A stretch of 47,256 nucleotides of DNA from Holtermannia corniformis (Eukaryota; Basidiomycota; Tremellomycetes; Holtermanniales), in the NCBI GenBank assembly GCA_001599935.1, contig BCIJ01000041.1, forward strand, positions 1 through 47,256, given 5' to 3'. Shown piece by piece: positions 42,438-47,256 of this stretch. A program made the translations under genes and the position numbers. The notes under the pieces were generated by a model. The model did not search any database. It had not been told where the DNA came from and saw only the letters and a program-made list of their open reading frames with translations. Numbering within the stretch: the stretch's first letter is position 1; each line of letters opens with the position of its first letter.

Positions 42438-43795
42438 TTAAAGCTTCGGCGCAGGGTTGGCAACCTTGGAGTCGAAGGGGAAGCTCTGTGTTGCGTGAGC
42501 CACGATCCATCAGCGCCCATGTGCACTCACGAGGATCGCGGGACCGGCAAGGATGTTGTCGTCGGTGACATCGCTTGCCTGCTTTGCCGTCGAAACGACC
42601 GCGTACACCGTGCCCTGTAGACCGGTGGGCAGGGTCGCGCGGTTGTTGTCGATGGGATAAGCGTGGCTGTCGAGGCCGGAGAAGAGGATGAGGGAGTGGC
42701 CCGGTGCGCCACCCGGGTACTGAACGGATCCATCGGTGTGGGCGATCAGCCTGGTTGGGTCAGTCTGTCGCTGCTCGGCGGTTTCACTCGAGTACGCACG
42801 ACGGGAATGCCTTGAAGGGCAGAGCGGCATTGTCCTTCGGGCACTCGGTGATGAATGCCGACGCGAGCGAGTATACCTCGTTGAAGTTGAGAGGGGTATC
42901 CTCCGGGCCGGACCAGGGCGTGCCCTTGAGCCCAGCAGAGTTCAGCCAGGCTTGGTGGCGGGCCTCGGTCTGAGCGAATGTCAGCGCGATTCAGCGAGGT
43001 AGTGTGCGCGCTCACCGTCAGGATCGAGCCGGCAGCCTGGTCGTGCACGTCAGTGGCTATACTCGCACCACCGTCCACTCACAGTCAAGTAGGCTTTCTC
43101 GGTGATAGAGGCAGCAGCGCCGAGGTAGGCTTGTGCCGACATCAGCACAAAGAGCCAAAGCAGAGCCTGCGACTCACCCGAAACTCCAACACCCTCGAGG
43201 ACACTCGAGAGAGCGACGAAGGACTTGGGGTCAGTGTACGGGAAAGAGTACCTTGTCAAAGCTGTCAGTCTGATGCACAAATACGAGATGTGTACTCACT
43301 TGCATGGCTGCACGGCACCCTTGCCAAGCGCACCCGAGAGGAACGCGACGTGTTGCGCTTCGTGCTGGCCAATCTGGGCGACGCGGCCGCGGACCCAGCT
43401 TGGTTGGGCGCGTCAATCCCATGCCGACGCGTGAACACTTGGAACTCACTTGGGAAAGCCGGCGTTCTTGAAAGCAGTCTCGTCAAACTTCGAAAGCCCT
43501 TCCGACTGCAAATTGAGTCAGATCCGGGATCGGATTGACCCGGCGGACTTACGTAGAAGGCATTCTCAAGGTGCTCGAGCGTGACTGAGTCATTTAGTGA
43601 GGTGTCTCCGGCTCAAAGCTGGATGAACTGACGAGCGTACTGCAAGATGTCGCTGGACGAAAAGACGTCAGCCCTGACTTCACGCGTAGACCGCTCAGGG
43701 GACATACACATCGGAAACGCGACCGTCCCTTGCGACCATAGGAGCGGCGTAAGCGACAACGGCGGTGAGGAGGGCGGTGAGGGCAGCAGTCTTCA
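42438..43795 (-). CDS. Rds1-type ferritin-like secreted protein
   Basis: Fungal stress/starvation-induced ferritin-like proteins (Rds1 family; exact role unclear). The signal peptide is [20 protein letters not shown]. Ferritin-like helices include [77 protein letters not shown] and [20 protein letters not shown]. The C-terminal beta part has [20 protein letters not shown] and ends [15 protein letters not shown]. The E-H and E-x-x-H residues resemble metal ligands, but binding is inference. About eight exons. Confidence 0.85.
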
Positions 43796-44041
43796 TTTTG
43801 TCTGTTTTGGTATGTGTTTTTGTGTGCTGATGAGCTGTGCGGTCGTCAAAGTCGTTAAAGAGTGTGGGTCGTTAAGAGTCGGGTGTGGTGAGTGGACAGG
43901 GAAGTGGGTTGGGAGACAATAGGCAGAGTCATCAGCTGCTTATGTATGAATCCTATCAGTAAACATTGCAAAGTCAGCTAGCCGATCGCATCGCCATCCA
44001 GACGGTAGAATATCAACATGGGGGCATAACGTATCAAGCAA

Positions 44042-45824
44042 TCAAACGCCGACAGCCCAGTGCCACTGCCCAATCTCGCGCACGGCTTGTTTTCGCCTCA
44101 TTGCAAACGCACGCGTGATGAACAGGAGGCGGTCGTTCGATACACAAGGCTCGCAATAGCCCGCGAGGATATTCTCCTGCGCTTCTTCCTCTGCCTCGTA
44201 CCAATCCTGTTCGGGCTCGCTCACGCGTCCGAGACCAATGATATCGACCTTGGCGCCGACAGTGAGGTATGCCTTGATGGTCGCACGGAGGGTTCGACAG
44301 AAGCCGGCAATGGTGGGGTCCAGGGTTGTTTCAAGGGTGGCAGGATCGATCTCCGCCTCCGCCTCCGCCTCCTCTGCCGCGGTGAGGGTGACTGGAGGCC
44401 TTCGAGGAGGTGCGATGCCCTTAGGAACGCCAACAATGTGGATGCGGATCTGGCAACGCCTCGCCTGCGTTGGGGTAAGCGGGTAGAAGGGCAGGTTGGT
44501 CGAGTAGCGATCGACAATGATGTCAAAGTAGCGCGGTGGCTTGAGCAGGACGGTATTGGATGGAACTTTGACGTGCGTCTTGTCGGTACGGTGCTGTGGA
44601 CTGATGAGCGACTTTTGAGCGTTCCAGCGGATAAAGTCGACGTGGCGGTCCAGAGCCTTCCAGAAGAAGCAGCCGCCGCCAACGCGCGGGTACTGGACGG
44701 GGTCCATGTACGAGTAGCTGCCGCAAGCACCGCGAATGTCGACGCAGCGGATAGCGCGAAACTTTTCCATCTGCGAAGGTCGCAGCGTGTGCATGCGGAG
44801 GCGCGAAAGGCGCCCGAATGCGCGGCAGACCCAGCGCTTGTGATCTTCAACCACCAGCTCTTGGGTGACCTTGATGAGCTTGTATGCCTTGGTGTACTGC
44901 TCAAAGCCTGGGTGGTTGTGGATGATCTCGGGGTTGGCGAAGCCGTACATGAAGGTTTCCTTGATGCTCTGGTCGATGACGAGGCGGCCATAAACGAGTT
45001 TGCCGCAGACGAGATTGAGCGACTTGCTCAGGCGCATGCCCTTTGCCTGAGTGCCGCGCGATGCTAGCCGGAGCATGTTCTCCATCAGCTCGGGGATGTG
45101 ACCGAATGTGTGCTGCAGCGTCGTGAGCCTGGACAACACCGGTGGTGGCTCCTGGGCGTCAGTCAGCGCTATCCCTCGGGTGAGGTTGAGGTTGAGGTAC
45201 GTACCGCCGTGACATGCAGGGTCTGCTTGATCTGCATGGCGCAAGCGTGATTCAGACTCTTGGTGGTGGGCAGCCGAGCAGTCAAAAGCGGGACGTCGTA
45301 GAGGGCTTCAACAGTCGGCGTGAGCTGCGAATCGCGCCTCATCTCGTGCAACAGCCTCTTGAGCCGGTGAATTGCATCTTCAGTCGGCTGCTGCTGCTGC
45401 TCCTGTGACTTGGAGGTTAGCTGCATGGTCCGTGCCAGCGGACGATGATCACTTACATCGGTAATTTGGAGCTTGACTTTCTTGGTAACATGCGCGACGG
45501 AATCGGGTTGCTCAGAGTCGGGTGGCGGCTACGAAGCAGAGTCAGTGATATAGCCCATTTTTAGGACGAGGTACCAACCGTGGCCTCTGCCCGCGGTCGC
45601 TTGACACCCGGCGCTGGGACGTCTGTCACCGGCAGCGCTTGGCCCCCCAGCCGCGACCGCTGCACGTCCCGCTCTGCGGAAAGCGTCGGCTCGTCCGTGG
45701 ACCTGAGCTGAAGTATGGTGATCAGCACATGGTCGACCACGGTCGCCTGGATATGACTTACAGACGTATGCGCACACAAAGGACGCTTCATTCCGCTCCC
45801 GCCCGCGGTCACACTTTTCGACAT
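44042..45824 (-). CDS. Unknown protein of about 500 residues
   Basis: No family recognised. It starts MSKSVTAGGSGMKRPLCAHT (ATG at 45824), with short exons RSTDEPTLSAERDVQRSRLG, then PPPDSEQPDSVAHVTKKVKL, then a Gln-rich helical part (EQQQQPTEDAIHRLKRLLHE). A large final exon follows, with LTTLQHTFGHIPELMENMLR, LNLVCGKLVYGRLVIDQSIK, WVCRAFGRLSRLRMHTLRPS and GGCFFWKALDRHVDFIRWNA. An acidic insert (AAEEAEAEAEIDPATLETTL) lies toward the C-terminus. No signal peptide or TM. Four introns are inferred with good boundaries. Confidence 0.7.
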
Positions 45825-46121
45825 GTCTGGTGCAAGAACAGTGGTGGATGTGACCCGACGACAAGAGTGTTCGTCGTCGTTGTCGACTGGTCCACGGGTG
45901 GCGACGGGTGAGTGGTATGAGTCGTACATGACGGGCAACGCCTCCAGTCAAAGTCGCAATACGCCGCGGTGGTCACCGGTAAGTAGCACCAGCCGCGCTT
46001 GCGAGGGATGCCAACTGAGCGGCATGGTATCTCATCACCCTCGTGGAGCCCAGCCAGTCCTCGACCACGCTCAGCATGCCCATTCGCGTTGATGAGGGCT
46101 GCTGCGGGCGCTCGCCAAGCT
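45825..46121. other. Intergenic, gene-free
   Basis: 297 bp between the unknown gene's start and the copia LTR. No feature beyond a probable promoter. Confidence 0.4.
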
Positions 46122-46242
46122 TGTTGAGTGGCGAGCTCTCAGGGGGTTAGTAGCGGCGTTATCGGCGTCTTGGCTGGGCCCAGGGCGAAACTACATTAGC
46201 TCGGCTCGAGCCTCGATGCAACCAACGATCACTGCCCCAACA
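46122..46242 (+). repeat. Ty1/copia 5' LTR (121 bp), predicted
   Basis: Bounded by the inverted ends TGTTG...CAACA. It is followed at once by a tRNA-complementary sequence and then a copia-type gag. Its short length is usual for copia LTRs. The second LTR is outside the window, so the boundary rests on the termini and the priming site. Confidence 0.7.
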
Positions 46243-46255
46243 GATTAAGAGTCTG
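46243..46255 (+). other. Candidate PBS complementary to tRNA-Lys(CUU) anticodon arm
   Basis: GATTAAGAGTCTG is the reverse complement of CAGACTCTTAATC, the anticodon stem-loop of tRNA-Lys(CUU), whose core GACTCTTAATC is widely conserved. Copia and Ty5 prime from a 5' half-tRNA cut in the anticodon arm, normally initiator Met. The position directly after the LTR fits this mode with a different tRNA. Confidence 0.65.
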
Positions 46256-46292
46256 TCTAGCTCCCTACCCTACCGAAAGATCTGCATGTGAG

Positions 46293-47161
46293 ATGTCTGC
46301 GATGGACGTATCCAAGGTTCCAGTGCTGGAGGGGATGGAGAACTTCTTNGAGTGGCGGGAGGCCCNCNAGGATATCCTCTTGGCGAACGGCACAATGGGC
46401 CTGGTGGAGGGTACGGAACCNAAGCCCAGGTGGGGCGACGCAGAAGAGGCAGATGAGGTGGCGGTAGAGGCGAAGCTGGCTGGTGAGAGGGGGCGAGGGT
46501 CAGTGCGGACCCCCGCACAGATCCCTTTGGGGATCGGCAGCGATCAGAGGCGTCGGGAGTACATCTCCTGGGTGGACAGGGACAGTCGGGCGCGGGGCAC
46601 TATTCGCCTTACGATTAGTGGNGTCCTCAAGCTCGATGTCGGCGACTGCACCTCGGCGAGGGAGATGTGGGATCAGCTGCANAAGCTGCATTCCCTCGAC
46701 ACGAAGGGGTATCGGCAGGACATTCGCCGAGACCTCAACAACATGTATCTCCCAGAGGGGGGAGATATGAAGGAGCACCTCGTCAAGTTCAACGAGTTGA
46801 TCACNCGCGGTGGCAACGCTGGCCTTCGGTGGTCAGATGTGGAGAAGTGCGACCTGTTCATGGGGTCGCTTGGAGCCTGGTTGGATGGCTTCGACCGCGA
46901 TTGGTATCGGCGCCCAGAGGCGGAGCAAACATTCATCGAGCTCCGAAGGGCATGGAACTTGGAGGAGGAGAAGCGCACCAGACGGGCTGCGCGAGAGGAG
47001 GCGGTGGTTCTGCTGGCGCGGGCGGCCAAGCAGAACAAGGGCAAGGGCAAGGAGACGCGCTCCTGTTACAACTGCGGCAAGGCGGGGCACCTTGCGGCAG
47101 ATTGCCAGGAGAAGGGTAGCGAGGGCAAGGGGCCCATGTGCTACANCTGTGACAAGCGGGG
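46293..47161 (+). pseudogene. Ty1/copia gag, truncated by an LTR insertion
   Basis: Starts MSAMDVSKVPVLEGMENF and carries the copia gag pattern: EWREA near the start, TSAREMWDQL, MYLPEGGDMKEHLVKFNELI, and a CCHC zinc knuckle CYNCGKAGHLAADC (C-x2-C-x4-H-x4-C). A second knuckle begins CYxCDKRG and is cut at 47161 by the LTR. Several ambiguous bases lie inside. The pol part is beyond the window, so whether the element is otherwise intact is unknown. Confidence 0.85.
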
Positions 47162-47256
47162 TGTCACGACTCCGGCCGTGTGGTAGTCATGTCAGAATAT
47201 GTCCAGATCGAGTGTTATGAGTAACACTCGATATTGACCTTTTGTAGGGTAGTGGA
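47162..47256 (+). repeat. Subfamily-B LTR, start only (runs off right edge)
   Basis: Begins TGTCACGACTCCGGCCGTGTGGTAG and continues through CACTCGATATTGACCTTTTG, almost identical to 7138-7230. It is inserted in the copia gag after CGGGG (47157-47161), which should recur as the target duplication beyond its 3' end. Confidence 0.85.

Noticed and set aside
44060..45067. 335-codon plus-strand ORF opposite the unknown gene
   Set aside because: The minus strand has a longer frame with splice-consistent upstream exons and a more protein-like composition. The plus frame looks like an antisense shadow, though I cannot exclude it absolutely.
46200..46290. tRNA-Lys gene on the minus strand
   Set aside because: The anticodon arm (CTT anticodon) is perfect, but no D-arm, T-arm or acceptor stem fits around it. 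The placement right after an LTR end and before gag fits a primer binding site better.

Overview
The window is a piece of a eukaryotic nuclear genome, most likely from a basidiomycete yeast (a tremellomycete such as a Trichosporonales species is my best guess). Genes are dense and cut by many 40-60 nt introns with CTNAC-type branch sites. The gene set is nuclear and fungal (anthranilate synthase, PRMT5, NEDD8, Erg28, Med19, Slm1-type BAR-PH), and the mobile elements include a chromodomain Ty3/gypsy element with Tf1/sushi-style self-priming. Most single ORFs are only exon fragments, so I rebuilt gene models by hand from splice signals and family motifs.

Left end (1-7445) is a retroelement nest. 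A minus-strand ORF runs off the left edge. Next come palindromic CATGCATGGC repeats, a 23-bp tandem array, and a gag/protease-less Ty3/gypsy element (1819-6009, minus). Its reverse transcriptase is interrupted by a solo LTR flanked by a 5-bp target duplication. Beyond it lies a second, unrelated RT fragment, also split by a solo LTR with a perfect target duplication, and then head-to-head LTR fragments of a second subfamily.

The middle (7.7-45.8 kb) is mostly ordinary compact gene space: TRP2 and PRMT5 (divergent), the mitochondrial tRNA 2-thiouridylase, a Slm1-like BAR-PH protein, a repeat/LTR island with one unknown gene (16.3-19.7 kb), a Frag1/DRAM membrane protein, a zinc alcohol dehydrogenase, RUB1/NEDD8, a HINT3-like HIT protein, a flavin-reductase-like protein, a secreted and membrane-anchored beta-helix protein, mitochondrial malate dehydrogenase, RPS19, an arrestin-like protein, an unknown gene, two tandem paralogues of an unrecognised small protein family, ERG28, MED19, a peroxisomal enoyl-CoA isomerase/hydratase, CTU2, an Rds1-type ferritin-like secreted protein, and an unknown conserved-looking gene. 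Many neighbours are divergent pairs sharing 150-375 bp promoters, or convergent pairs with under 160 bp between stops.

Right end (46122-47256) holds the start of a Ty1/copia element with a 121-bp LTR. The sequence just after the LTR complements the anticodon arm of tRNA-Lys(CUU). Its gag is broken inside the second zinc knuckle by another LTR that runs off the window.

Most notable: two retroelements with different, readable priming signals; at least four GC-AG introns and six or more microexons of 18-23 nt in housekeeping genes; a repeat supplying the C-terminus of a membrane protein gene; and the unrecognised tandem paralogue family.
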